Assembly: GCF_014646075.1 (NCBI RefSeq)
Contig: NZ_BMMT01000002.1
Span: 186,001 to 250,000 of the forward strand
From: Saccharopolyspora thermophila
GTDB lineage: Bacteria > Actinomycetota > Actinomycetes > Mycobacteriales > Pseudonocardiaceae
Reading direction: 5' to 3'
Length of the DNA stretch: 64,000 nt
Positions 35,961 through 44,972 of the stretch are shown in pieces. A program made the translations under genes and the position numbers. Position 1 is the stretch's first letter. Every line of letters begins with the position of its first letter. A model generated the notes under the pieces. The model saw nothing but the letters and a program-made list of their open reading frames with translations, had not been told where the DNA came from and did no database searches.

Positions 35961-36932
35961 GTGGCGGAGCCGAGCAGCGGCTTGGAAGTGCTGTGTCTGG
36001 GGGAGACGATGTCGCTGGTCGCCCCGGCCGCGCCGGTGCCCCTGGAGCAGGCCCCGGCGTTCACCCTCTCCGCCGGTGGCGCGGAGTCCAACGTGGCCGT
36101 CCACCTGGCCGCGCTGGGCCACCGGGTCGGCTGGGCCAGCCGCGTCGGCGACGACCCGCTCGGCCGCCGCATGGTCGCCTCCCTCGCCGCGGCCGGAGTC
36201 GACACCGGGCTGGTCGAGGTGTGCGCCGACGCCCCGACCGGCGTCTATTTCAAGGACCCCGGCCCGGCCGGAACCGCGGTGTATTACTACCGATCCGGGT
36301 CCGCGGCGTCCACGATGGACGAAAACTTCCTCACCGACGAGCAGCTCGACGCGCCGCGGCTGCTGCACGTCAGCGGCATCACCCCGGCGCTGTCCGACGG
36401 CTGCGACCGGCTGATCCGCCACCTGCTGACCCGCCCCCGCCGCTGCCGCGTCACCTTCGACGTCAACTACCGGCCCGCCCTGTGGCCGGTCGCGGAGGCC
36501 GCGCCGCGGCTGCGCGAGCTCGCCCAGTTCGCCGACGTGGTCTTCGTCGGGCTGGACGAGGCGGCCACTCTGTGGGGCGTGGAAACCCCTGATGGCGTGC
36601 GGAAAATGCTGGACCGGCCGGACACCGTGGTGGTCAAGGACGGGGCCAACGCCGCCTACGCCCTCGGTGCGGACACCGTGGCGGTGCCCGCACCGGAGGT
36701 GGCCGTGGTCGAGCCCGTGGGAGCGGGCGACGCCTTCGCCGCCGGATACCTTTCGGGTCTGCTGCGCGGCGAGGACCGCGTCCGTTGCCTGCGCCTCGGG
36801 CACATCCTGGCCGCGCACAGCCTGCTCAGCACCGAGGACCACATGCCCTTGCCGGACCGCGACGCGGTGGCGGGCTGGCTCGGCTGCGACGACCAGCAGT
36901 GGCGCTGCCTGCGCTTCGGCAGAAATCGGTGA
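35961..36932 (+). CDS. PfkB-family sugar kinase, probable 2-keto-3-deoxygluconate kinase
   Basis: A 323-residue ribokinase-fold enzyme. The N-terminal motif AGGAESNVAVHLAALGH, substrate-side FDVNYRPALW and the C-terminal PVGAGDAFAAGYLSG, with catalytic Asp near residue 257, are clear. The FDVNYRP segment and the KDPG-aldolase remnant directly downstream point to 2-keto-3-deoxygluconate. GTG is the start. The downstream aldolase remnant suggests the gene was once part of a KDG-KDPG operon. Confidence 0.82.
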   Translation: MAEPSSGLEVLCLGETMSLVAPAAPVPLEQAPAFTLSAGGAESNVAVHLAALGHRVGWASRVGDDPLGRRMVASLAAAGVDTGLVEVCADAPTGVYFKDPGPAGTAVYYYRSGSAASTMDENFLTDEQLDAPRLLHVSGITPALSDGCDRLIRHLLTRPRRCRVTFDVNYRPALWPVAEAAPRLRELAQFADVVFVGLDEAATLWGVETPDGVRKMLDRPDTVVVKDGANAAYALGADTVAVPAPEVAVVEPVGAGDAFAAGYLSGLLRGEDRVRCLRLGHILAAHSLLSTEDHMPLPDRDAVAGWLGCDDQQWRCLRFGRNR

Positions 36933-36938
36933 TGGTGG

Positions 36939-37061
36939 GTTTCTCCCGACGAGCTGTTCACCGGCCCGGTCATGGCGATCCTGCGCGGCATGGACCCGCA
37001 GCGCACCGTCGAACTCGCCATGCGGGCCTGGGACCTGGGCATCGACGCCGTGGAGGTGCCG
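36939..37061 (+). pseudogene. truncated KDPG / 4-hydroxy-2-oxoglutarate aldolase
   Basis: Right behind the kinase, the frame reads DELFTGPVMAILRGMDPQRT and then VELAMRAWDLGIDAVEVP. This is the N-terminal approximately 37 residues of a KDPG aldolase, including the first strand and helix. After VEVP the similarity stops, and the active-site Glu and Lys regions and most of the roughly 200-residue protein are missing. The sequence then runs into the cobN riboswitch. The remaining short open frame continues with no recognisable content. A deletion that fused the kinase operon to the cob locus would explain this. Confidence 0.7.
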
Positions 37062-37184
37062 GCCCCCACCGCCCGCAGCGACGGCTCGGCCCGGTGCGTC
37101 TCGTCCTTGCCGCCGGCCGGTGGATCACGCCGGGTGAGCCTGGTCATCGCCCGGGGGTGGCGGGTTGATCTGTCGTTAGGATGG

Positions 37185-37345
37185 CGCGAGCCAGACGGCG
37201 GTGACGCGGAGGAACCCGGTGCGAGTCCGGGGCGGTCGCGCCACTGTGACCGGGGAGCAGCCCCCAACGCGCCACGGCCCGAGCGGGCGGGAAGGCGGGG
37301 ACCTGCGGTGATCCGGGAGCCAGGACACTCCGGCCGCCGTGACCG
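37185..37345 (+). promoter_or_regulatory. cobalamin riboswitch upstream of cobN
   Basis: The conserved core is visible in order: GGAACCCGGTGCGAGTCCGGG (37210-37230), GCCACTGTGACCGGGGAG (from about 37240) and the B12 box GGGAGCCAGGACAC (37315-37328). Downstream, CGGGG (37349-37353) can pair with CCCCG (37360-37364) just before the ribosome-binding site GAGAGAGG. Control is therefore probably by hiding the start region when adenosylcobalamin is bound, lowering CobN synthesis. Confidence 0.93.
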
Positions 37346-37378
37346 ACCCGGGGCGCGCACCCCGAGAGAGGACCACCC

Positions 37379-40300
37379 GTGAGCGAGCCTGCCCACACCG
37401 GCACCCGGATCCTGCTGCTGTCCACTGCGGACACCGACCTGCTGGCCGCGCGCGCCGCCGACGCCGGCTACCGGGTCGCCAACCCCGCCCGCGTCGCCGC
37501 CGAGGAGGTGCCGGACCTGCTTACCGGCGTGGACCTGGTGGTGGTCCGGCTGCTGGGCGGTCGGCGGGCCTGGGAGGAGGGGCTGGACGCGGTGCTCGCC
37601 TCGGGCGTCCCCACCGTCGCGCTGGGTGGTGAGGCCACCCCGGACGCCGAGCTGATGGCCCTGTCCACGGTGCCCGCCGGGGTCGCCACGCAGGCGCTGG
37701 CCTACCTGGTGGAGGGCGGGCCACGGAACCTGGCGCAGCTGGCCCGGTTCCTGTCCGACACGGTGCTTCTCACCGGGGAGGGCTTCGCCGAGCCGGAGAA
37801 GACCCCGGAGTTCGGCCGCCATGGTTCCCGGCCGCACGACCCGTCGCGGCCCACGGTCGGCATCGTCTTCTACCGCGCGCACGCGCTGGCGGGCAACACC
37901 GCCTTCGTCGACTCCCTCGCCGATGCGGTCGAGGCCGCCGGGGCCAACGCCGTTCCGGTGTTCTGCGGTTCGCTGCGCGGCCTCTCGGACGTCGCGGGCC
38001 TGCGCGAGCTGCTCAGCGGGTGCGACGCGCTGGTCGCGACCGTGCTGGCGGCCGGCGGTGCGGTGGCTGCGGACGCCAGCGCGGGCGGTGACGAGGACTC
38101 CTGGGACGCGGGCGCGCTGGCGGAGCTGGACATCCCCGTGCTGCAGGGTTTGTGCCTGACCACCAGCCGCGCGGCGTGGGCGGACAGCGATGCCGCGCTG
38201 TCGCCGATGGACGCCGCGATGCAGGTGGCGGTGCCGGAGTTCGACGGGCGCCTGATCGGCGTGCCGTTCTCGTTCAAGGAGACCGGCCCGGACGGCATCC
38301 CGGTGTACGTCGCGGACCCGGAGCGCGCCCGCCGGGTGGCGGGGATTGCGGTGTCGCTGGCCCGGCTGCGCCACGTCGACAACAAGGACAAGAAGCTCGG
38401 CATCGTGCTGTCGTCGTATCCGACGAAGCACTCCCGGGTGGGCAACGCCGTCGGCCTGGACACCCCGGCCTCGGCGGTGGTGCTGCTGCGCGCGCTGGCG
38501 GCCGCGGGCTACGACCTCGGCAGCCTGGACGTGTCTCAGCTGGACGGCGACACGCTGATCCACCGGCTGATCGCCGCCGGTGGCCACGACGTGGAGTGGC
38601 TGACCGAGGACCAGATGGCGCAGGCGGTGATCAGCATCCCGGCGCCGCGCTACCGCGAGTGGTTCGACGCGCTGCCGGAGCCGTTACGTGAGGCGATGAC
38701 CGAGCACTGGGGCGCCCCACCGGGCAGCCTCTACGTCGACGACGAGGGCTCGGTCTACGTCGCGGCGCTGCGCTTCGGCAACGTGGTGCTGATGATCCAG
38801 CCGCCGCGCGGCTTCGGCGAGAACCCGATCGCCATCTACCATGACCCCGATCTGCCGCCGTCGCACCAGTACCTGGCCGCGTACCGGTGGCTGGCCGAGG
38901 ACTTCGGCGCGCACGCGGTGGTCCACCTGGGCAAGCACGGCACGCTGGAGTGGTTGCCGGGCAAGGGCCTGGGGCTGGCCGCCGACTGCGCGCCCGACGC
39001 GGTGCTGGGGGATCTGCCGCTGGTCTACCCGTTCATCGTCAACGATCCGGGCGAGGGGACCCAGGCCAAGCGCCGCGGACACGCGGTGGTGGTCGACCAC
39101 ATGATCCCGCCGATGGCGCGCGCGGACAGCTACGGCGACATCGCCAGGCTGGAGCAGCTGCTCGACGAGTACGCCGTCGTCAGCGACCTCGACCCGGACA
39201 AGAAACCCACGCTGCGCAACCAGATCTGGGAGCTGGTCACCTCCGCGCAGCTGCACCACGACCTGCACCAGGAGGAACAGCCGGACGCGGAGTCCTTCGA
39301 CGATTTCGTGATGCACATCGACGGCTACCTGTGCGAGATCAAGGACGTGCAGATCCGCGACGGCCTGCACGTGCTGGGGCGGGCCCCGCGGGACGAGGAG
39401 CTGGTCAACGACGTGCTGGCGATCCTGCGGGCGCGCCAGGTCTTCGGCGGCACCGTCGGCGCGCTGCCGGGTCTGCGCGCCGCACTGGCCGTCCACTTCG
39501 GACTCGATGAGCAGGCGCTGTTGGCCGAGCCCGGAGCCCGGGTCGCCGTTCCGCGGGCGCTGACGCGGCTCGTCGAGGGCCCGGCCGTGTCCGCCTCCGA
39601 CGCCGTGGATCTGCTGGAAGCCGTCGCCCGCAGGCTGGTCGTGGCGCTCGCCGACGCCGAGTGGCAGGTCGACCGGGCCGTGGCGGTCGTCGCGGACGTG
39701 CTCGGCGAACCGGGGGACTCCGTGGTGCGGGTGCTGCGCTTCGCGTGCACCGAGGTCGTGCCCCGGCTGGCGCGCACCACCGACGAGGTCGAGCACGTCC
39801 TGCACGCCCTCGACGGCGGTTTCGTCCCCGCCGGGCCGTCCGGGTCGCCGACCCGCGGGCTGATCTCGGTGCTGCCCACCGGCCGCAACTTCTACTCCGT
39901 GGACCCCAAGGCGATCCCGTCCCGCAACGCCTTCGACGTCGGCTCCGCGCTGGCCGAGTCGCTGCTGGCGCGGCACCGCGAGGACACCGGCGCGTACCCG
40001 CGCTCGGTCGGTCTGACCGTGTGGGGGACCTCGGCGATGCGCACCCAGGGCGACGACATCGGCGAGATCCTGTGGCTGCTGGGCTGCCGCCCGGTGTGGG
40101 ACGACGCCTCGCGCCGGGTCACCGGCTTCGAGGTCGTGCCGCTGGGCGAGCTGGGCCGCCCGCGCATCGACGTGGTGGTGCGCATCTCCGGCTTCTTCCG
40201 GGACGCCTTCCCGCACGTGGTGGCGCTGGTCGACGACGCGGTGCGCACCGTCGCCGAGCTCGACGAGCCGGACGAGGACAATTTCGTCGCCGCCCACTAC

Positions 40301-41059
40301 CGGGCCGACCTGCGTGAACATGGCGACAGCAGGCGCGCCTCGACCCGTGTCTTCGGTTCCAAGCCGGGGGCCTACGGCGCGGGGCTGTTGCCGCTGATCG
40401 ACGCCCGGAACTGGCGCAGCGATGCCGACCTCGCCGAGGTCTACGCGACGTGGGGCGGGTACGCCTACGGCCGCGGCCTGGACGGCCGCGAGGCGCGCAC
40501 CGACATGGAGACGGCGTTCCGGCGCATCCAGGTGGCGGCCAAGAACGTCGACACCCGCGAGCACGACATCGCCGACTCCGACGACTACTTCCAGTACCAC
40601 GGCGGCATGGTGGCCATGGTGCGGGCGCTGTCCGGGCGGAACCCGGCGGCGTACGTGGGGGATTCGGCCGTGCCGCACGCGGTGCGGACGCGCACCCTGG
40701 GGGAGGAGACCAAGCGGGTCTTCCGGGCCCGCGTGGTGAACCCGAAGTGGATCTCGGCCATGCAGCGCCACGGGTACAAGGGCGCGTTCGAACTGGCGGC
40801 CACAGTGGACTACCTGTTCGGCTTCGACGCGACGGCCGGGGTGGTGGACGACTGGATGTACGCGAAGCTGGCCGAGTCCTACGTGTTCGACGAGCAGGTC
40901 CAGCAGTTCCTGCGGCAGTCGAACCCGTGGGCGCTGCGCGGCATGGCGGAGCGGCTGCTGGAGGCGGCGGACCGCGGTCTGTGGGCCGAACCGGACCCCT
41001 CGACGCTCGACGAACTGCGTTCGGTGTACCTCGAGCTGGAGGGGGAGCTGGAGGACTGA
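37379..41059 (+). CDS. cobN: cobaltochelatase subunit CobN
   Basis: The large subunit of the ATP-dependent cobaltochelatase, which inserts Co(II) into hydrogenobyrinic acid a,c-diamide; 1226 residues, the normal size. The CobN/magnesium-chelatase-H domain is recognisable from HLGKHGTLEWLPGKGLGLA and IYHDPDLPPSHQYLAAYRW in the middle and FRDAFPHVVALVDDAVR and DDYFQYHGGMVAMVRAL near the C-terminus. The GTG start follows the riboswitch with GAGAGAGG upstream. Its ATPase partner is probably the AAA+/VWA protein 4 kb downstream. Confidence 0.96.
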   Translation: MSEPAHTGTRILLLSTADTDLLAARAADAGYRVANPARVAAEEVPDLLTGVDLVVVRLLGGRRAWEEGLDAVLASGVPTVALGGEATPDAELMALSTVPAGVATQALAYLVEGGPRNLAQLARFLSDTVLLTGEGFAEPEKTPEFGRHGSRPHDPSRPTVGIVFYRAHALAGNTAFVDSLADAVEAAGANAVPVFCGSLRGLSDVAGLRELLSGCDALVATVLAAGGAVAADASAGGDEDSWDAGALAELDIPVLQGLCLTTSRAAWADSDAALSPMDAAMQVAVPEFDGRLIGVPFSFKETGPDGIPVYVADPERARRVAGIAVSLARLRHVDNKDKKLGIVLSSYPTKHSRVGNAVGLDTPASAVVLLRALAAAGYDLGSLDVSQLDGDTLIHRLIAAGGHDVEWLTEDQMAQAVISIPAPRYREWFDALPEPLREAMTEHWGAPPGSLYVDDEGSVYVAALRFGNVVLMIQPPRGFGENPIAIYHDPDLPPSHQYLAAYRWLAEDFGAHAVVHLGKHGTLEWLPGKGLGLAADCAPDAVLGDLPLVYPFIVNDPGEGTQAKRRGHAVVVDHMIPPMARADSYGDIARLEQLLDEYAVVSDLDPDKKPTLRNQIWELVTSAQLHHDLHQEEQPDAESFDDFVMHIDGYLCEIKDVQIRDGLHVLGRAPRDEELVNDVLAILRARQVFGGTVGALPGLRAALAVHFGLDEQALLAEPGARVAVPRALTRLVEGPAVSASDAVDLLEAVARRLVVALADAEWQVDRAVAVVADVLGEPGDSVVRVLRFACTEVVPRLARTTDEVEHVLHALDGGFVPAGPSGSPTRGLISVLPTGRNFYSVDPKAIPSRNAFDVGSALAESLLARHREDTGAYPRSVGLTVWGTSAMRTQGDDIGEILWLLGCRPVWDDASRRVTGFEVVPLGELGRPRIDVVVRISGFFRDAFPHVVALVDDAVRTVAELDEPDEDNFVAAHYRADLREHGDSRRASTRVFGSKPGAYGAGLLPLIDARNWRSDADLAEVYATWGGYAYGRGLDGREARTDMETAFRRIQVAAKNVDTREHDIADSDDYFQYHGGMVAMVRALSGRNPAAYVGDSAVPHAVRTRTLGEETKRVFRARVVNPKWISAMQRHGYKGAFELAATVDYLFGFDATAGVVDDWMYAKLAESYVFDEQVQQFLRQSNPWALRGMAERLLEAADRGLWAEPDPSTLDELRSVYLELEGELED

Positions 41060-41091
41060 CCTGTCTGTCTCCTTAGGACACTTCACTCCTC

Positions 41092-41130
41092 CGAACGGGT
41101 GGTAATCCGGGGGAATCTTCCACCCATTCG
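41092..41130 (+). terminator. imperfect inverted repeat after cobN
   Basis: CGAACGGGTGG pairs with CCACCCATTCG (one G-T position) over a 17-nt loop, 32 nt past the cobN stop. It could end the cobN transcript or be part of the protease promoter region. Confidence 0.4.
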
Positions 41131-41261
41131 TGTGGCTGCGTGTGGTCCGCCTGTATCCGAAAACGGGTTTCCGCCCTCTTTCTCATGGACACTCGAGTTG
41201 AGCCGGACGTGGCAACTGGCGCTCGCAAGGCGTGCCGGGTGCCCCGGGGGAGGAGGCAACG

Positions 41262-42068
41262 ATGGCTGGAACACGGCGTGGATGGCGGTCGTTGGTCGGG
41301 ATGCTTGCGGCGGCGGCGCTGTCGTCGGGGTTGCTGGCGGCGACGGCGCACGCGAGCCAACCGGACTGGCTTTCGGCGAAGGTGCCGCCCATCGTGGGCG
41401 GTCAGGCCGCGAAGATCACCGAGTTCCCGTGGGTCGTGTACCTCACGGACCTGCAGGGCAACCAGTTCTGCGGTGGCACGATCGCGAAGGCGAACAAGAT
41501 CGTCACCGCGGCCCACTGCGTCTCCGGTGAGGAGCCGGAGGGCGTGCAGGTGATCGCTGGGCGCGAGAGCAAGCAGAGCAACGACGGCACGGTCGCGAAG
41601 GTGACACGGATCTGGGTGCATCCCGGCTACCACAACGCCAACAGCGGCTCGGACATCGCGGTGCTCACGCTCGACCAGGAGCTCCAGCAGCAACCGCTCG
41701 AGGTCGCCTCGAAGGCCGATGAGCAGCTCTACCAACCGGGCAAGAACAGTACGGTGCTCGGCTGGGGCGCGACCGCCGAAGGCGGCCAGGCGTCGGAGAA
41801 CCTGCAGAAGGCGGAGGTGCCACTGGTCAGCGACCAGGACTGCCAGCGGGCGTATCCGCAGTACCGGGCGGACGCCATGGTCTGCGCTGGGCTGCCGCAG
41901 GGCGGCGTGGACAGCTGCCAGGGCGACTCAGGCGGACCGCTGGTGGTGGACGGCAAGCTGGCCGGGATCGTCTCCACGGGAAACGGGTGCGCGCGGCCGA
42001 ACGCGCCGGGCATCTACACCCGCGTGGCGACCTACCACGATGACGTCCAGGCGCAGCTGGGCGCCTGA
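41262..42068 (+). CDS. secreted trypsin-like serine protease (S1A)
   Basis: A 268-residue chymotrypsin-fold protease. A signal peptide (RRGWRSLVGMLAAAALSSGLLAATAHA) and short propeptide end at IVGG, the usual activation point. The catalytic triad is His 85 (TAAHC), Asp 131 (SDIAVL) and Ser 223 (GDSGGP), with Asp six residues before the Ser (DSCQGDS) giving trypsin specificity. GGAGGAGG precedes the ATG. It and a paralogue flank a LysE exporter inside the cobalamin locus. Confidence 0.93.
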   Translation: MAGTRRGWRSLVGMLAAAALSSGLLAATAHASQPDWLSAKVPPIVGGQAAKITEFPWVVYLTDLQGNQFCGGTIAKANKIVTAAHCVSGEEPEGVQVIAGRESKQSNDGTVAKVTRIWVHPGYHNANSGSDIAVLTLDQELQQQPLEVASKADEQLYQPGKNSTVLGWGATAEGGQASENLQKAEVPLVSDQDCQRAYPQYRADAMVCAGLPQGGVDSCQGDSGGPLVVDGKLAGIVSTGNGCARPNAPGIYTRVATYHDDVQAQLGA

Positions 42069-42273
42069 GGTGGATCGGTGCGGCCGCGGCGCCACGCGCG
42101 CCCCGGCCGCACCGTCGCTCGGAGAACGTGGGGTCGTTGCGCGTGGCGGTGTGGCTGGCGCGCGGTCTCCACAGTGGACGCATGTGCTCGGGCAGGGCAG
42201 GCCCAGCAGCCTGTTGTCCGCCCTCACGGCCCCACCGCTGGTGATGGCCGGGCGGCGGACCTGCGCCTCGGTG

Positions 42274-42900
42274 TCAGCCCGCCACCAGTCCGACCGAGAT
42301 GGTCACGAACGCCGCGGCGCTGACCACGTCCAGCGACCTGGCGACGCGGGGGTGCCGGAGGCGGTCGGTGATACGCGCGGCGCCGAGCACGATGGTGAGC
42401 TCCCATGCGGCGGCCAGCAGCAGGAACACCGCGCCCAGCAGCACGAGCTGGAGGGCGGGTTGCGCCGCGGCACCGACGAACTGCGGGAGGAAGGCCAGGC
42501 TGAACAGCAGCATCTTCGGGTTGGTGAGGTTACTGAGCAGGCCGCGCAGGTAGGGGCTGGCCGGATCCGCGGGCGGCGCGGTGAGCGCGCCGGATTCCCG
42601 CCTGGCCAGCCAGAGTCCGCGCAGGATCGTCGCGGCCAGGTACACCAGGTAGGCCGCGCCGATCCACTTCAGCACCGACAGCACCGCCGGGTGGCTGGTG
42701 ATCAGCGCGCCCAGCCCGGAGATCACCAGCGCCACCTGGATCACGCTGGCGGTGTGGATGCCGGCGAGCGCGAGGAGTCCCGCCCGCCGCCCCGCGGTCA
42801 GCGAGGTGCGCAGCAACAGGAAGGCGTCCACGCCGGGGGTGAGGACCACCACCGCGCTGGCAAGCAGGAAGGCGGGCAACGGGGTCAGGTCCAGCAGCAC
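42274..42900 (-). CDS. LysE/RhtB-family exporter
   Basis: A 208-residue, six-helix amino-acid or metabolite efflux protein. The LysE core is seen in LTPGVDAFLLLRTSLTAGRRAGLLALAGIH and YLRGLLSNLTNPKMLLFSLAFLPQF. A GTG start has GGAGGAA upstream. It lies opposite to the two flanking proteases; the substrate cannot be inferred. Confidence 0.88.
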   Translation of the reverse strand: MLLDLTPLPAFLLASAVVVLTPGVDAFLLLRTSLTAGRRAGLLALAGIHTASVIQVALVISGLGALITSHPAVLSVLKWIGAAYLVYLAATILRGLWLARRESGALTAPPADPASPYLRGLLSNLTNPKMLLFSLAFLPQFVGAAAQPALQLVLLGAVFLLLAAAWELTIVLGAARITDRLRHPRVARSLDVVSAAAFVTISVGLVAG

Positions 42901-43183
42901 GGGCGTGTTCCTCCTTCGGGGCAGTGGTGATCACTGGATCGGGGGTGGATCTGTCACCTGTTCAGGCGGAATACGCGGAACCGTCGCGATGCGCGCTTCG
43001 GGGCCGCTCCGGATCGAGAAGGATGAGAAGCGGCTGAACACCACCTGATCCGTAAGATTTCCCGCTGATGTCCATTTTAACGAGAGATTTTCCCGCCATC
43101 GTGTGAGTTGCGCCTCGTGATGTTCCGGTGTCGGCGTGGCTACGGTGTGCGGTCGGCAAGATCGGCGACCGGTGGAGGCGACG

Positions 43184-44008
43184 TTGGGGCGTGGCAGGAA
43201 GACCGGAGCGACTCGCGGCGGCACGCTGCGGCGGCTCGCGATCGGCGGCGCGGCGACCGTGCTGGCCGGAGTGCACCCCTGGGTGGCCAGCGCGGCCGAA
43301 TGGCCCGAGGCGCGGGTGCTCGACGGTTCGCCGGCCACGACCGACGAGGCCCCGTGGGTGGTGGCGCTGACCGATGAGCACGGCCGCCAGTTCTGCGGCG
43401 GCACGCTGGTCACCCCGATCAAGGTCGTCACCGCCGCGCACTGCGCGACCAACCTGCTCGACGGCGCGATGCGGCAGCCCGAGGAGCTGCGCGCCATCGC
43501 CGGCCGGACCGACCTGCGCACCCAGCAGGGCGTGGTCAGCGAGGTGGAGCGGATCTGGGTGCACCCGGCCTACCGCGGTTACACCAGCGGTGACGACCTG
43601 GCGGTCCTCACGCTGCGCGCGCCGCTGCCGCAACCACCGCTTCCCCTGGTGGGGCGCGGGGAAACCGCGCCGTACCGGCCGGGCGTGGTCGGTCGCGTCT
43701 ACGGCTGGGGCCGCACCAGCGAATCCGGCCCGCCGTCGGACACCCTGCGGTCGGTGGACGTGCCGGTGGTCGGCGACGAGACCTGCCGCACCGCCTACCC
43801 GAACTTCGACGCGCACAGCATGTACTGCGCCGGCATCCCGGAAGGCGGCCGGGACGCCTGCGCCGGGGACTCCGGCGGCCCGATGGTCGCTGACGGGCGG
43901 CTGATCGGTGTGGTTTCCTACGGCACGGGCTGCGGGCGGCCCAACACGCCCGGCGTGTACACCCGGCTGGCCAACTACGCCGACGAGCTGGACCAGCAGC
44001 TGCGGTAG
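43184..44008 (+). CDS. secreted trypsin-like serine protease (S1A), paralogue
   Basis: A 274-residue protease similar to the one at 41.3 kb, sharing QFCGGT, the TAAHC block and the CAG-GDSGGP-CxRPN-PG-YTR C-terminus. Triad: His 86, Asp 138, Ser 230, with Asp at the S1 base (DACAGDS). The TTG start has GGTGGAGG five nucleotides upstream and gives a basic signal peptide with RR (TLRRLAIGGAATVLAG). The mature N-terminus would be near VLDG, not IVGG, so the activation pair differs. The upstream 180 nt are unusually A/T-rich and probably hold its promoter. Confidence 0.85.
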   Translation: MGRGRKTGATRGGTLRRLAIGGAATVLAGVHPWVASAAEWPEARVLDGSPATTDEAPWVVALTDEHGRQFCGGTLVTPIKVVTAAHCATNLLDGAMRQPEELRAIAGRTDLRTQQGVVSEVERIWVHPAYRGYTSGDDLAVLTLRAPLPQPPLPLVGRGETAPYRPGVVGRVYGWGRTSESGPPSDTLRSVDVPVVGDETCRTAYPNFDAHSMYCAGIPEGGRDACAGDSGGPMVADGRLIGVVSYGTGCGRPNTPGVYTRLANYADELDQQLR

Positions 44009-44089
44009 CGGGCCGCCGCTGCGTGGCGTCGGCTACTTCCCCGCTGCTGGATGGGGTTGCCGCGACCGTGCTGTGCTATCCAGGTAAGG

Positions 44090-44557
44090 GTGACCCTCCA
44101 GCCGCTCGCGGCCGCCGTCCACCGCGCCTACACCGCGGACCTCGACGCCGGCGACTTCTACCGGATGCTGCGCCTACGCGTCGACGTGTTCGTCGTCGAG
44201 CAGGAGTGTCCCTACCCCGAGCTGGACGGTCGCGACCTCGAACCGACCACCCGGCACTTCTGGATCGACTCCGCCGACGGCCACGTGCTGGGCTACCTCC
44301 GGCTGCTGGAGGACCCCGACGGCACCTACCGGATCGGCCGGGTCTGCACCGCCAAGGCGGCGCGCGGCCTGGGCCTGGCGCGCAAGCTGATGAATGCTGC
44401 CGTCGCCGAGGCCCAGCACTCGCCCGTGGTGCTCGCCGCGCAGACCTACGCCAAGGAGTTCTACCGCTCCTTCGGTTTCCAGGAGGTTGGCGACGAGTAC
44501 CTGGAGGACGGCATCCCCCACGTCAACATGCGCCGCGAACCCCGGATCTCCAGATAG
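44090..44557 (+). CDS. ElaA-family GNAT acetyltransferase
   Basis: A 155-residue GNAT protein of the ElaA group. Features are FYRMLRLRVDVFVVEQECPYPELDGRD at the N-terminus, the acetyl-CoA loop RVCTAKAARGLGLARKLMN and FYRSFGFQEVGDEYLEDGIPH at the end. The GTG start is supported by AGGTAAG upstream. The substrate is unknown. The same gene precedes the chelatase and cobO in mycobacteria, so the linkage is conserved. Confidence 0.85.
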   Translation: MTLQPLAAAVHRAYTADLDAGDFYRMLRLRVDVFVVEQECPYPELDGRDLEPTTRHFWIDSADGHVLGYLRLLEDPDGTYRIGRVCTAKAARGLGLARKLMNAAVAEAQHSPVVLAAQTYAKEFYRSFGFQEVGDEYLEDGIPHVNMRREPRISR

Positions 44558-44761
44558 CCGCAGTCGTTGTCGAGGGCGGGTCGACCGGCTCGCGCCGCGT
44601 GCCGACACCTCTGCCGTAGGGTCTCGTCGTCGTTGCCGGCGAAAGCGGCCGCTTGCCTGACGGTCTGGTGCGGTCGCACGTCCCCGTGTCCTTCCCGAAC
44701 ACGTGGTGCGGATCTCGTCGTGATGGTGGTCGGTTGGTTCGCTGATCCCGTTCTGCGACGA

Positions 44762-44922
44762 TGCACGTGATCCGCACGCAAGGGGTGCGCCAGGAAGCCG
44801 GTGCGAGTCCGGCACGGTCGGCGCCACTGTGACCGGGGAGTGGACCTCCCGCGCGAGCCACCGGGGGACGACCTGGGAAGGCCGGAGGGACGCGGCGATC
44901 CGGGAGTCAGGACACTGCCGCC
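44762..44922 (+). promoter_or_regulatory. cobalamin riboswitch upstream of the chelatase subunit
   Basis: The core elements are GGAAGCCGGTGCGAGTCCGGC, GCGCCACTGTGACCGGGGAG and the B12 box GGGAGTCAGGACAC (44902-44915). CGGGG (44938-44942) can pair with CCCCG (44951-44955), which runs into the ribosome-binding site GAGGAAGGA. This is the same translational design as at cobN. The surrounding 415-nt gap holds no gene. Confidence 0.93.
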
Positions 44923-44972
44923 CCTTGGTCCCGCCACCGGGGCGTCCGAACCCCGAGGAAGGAACGTCACGC

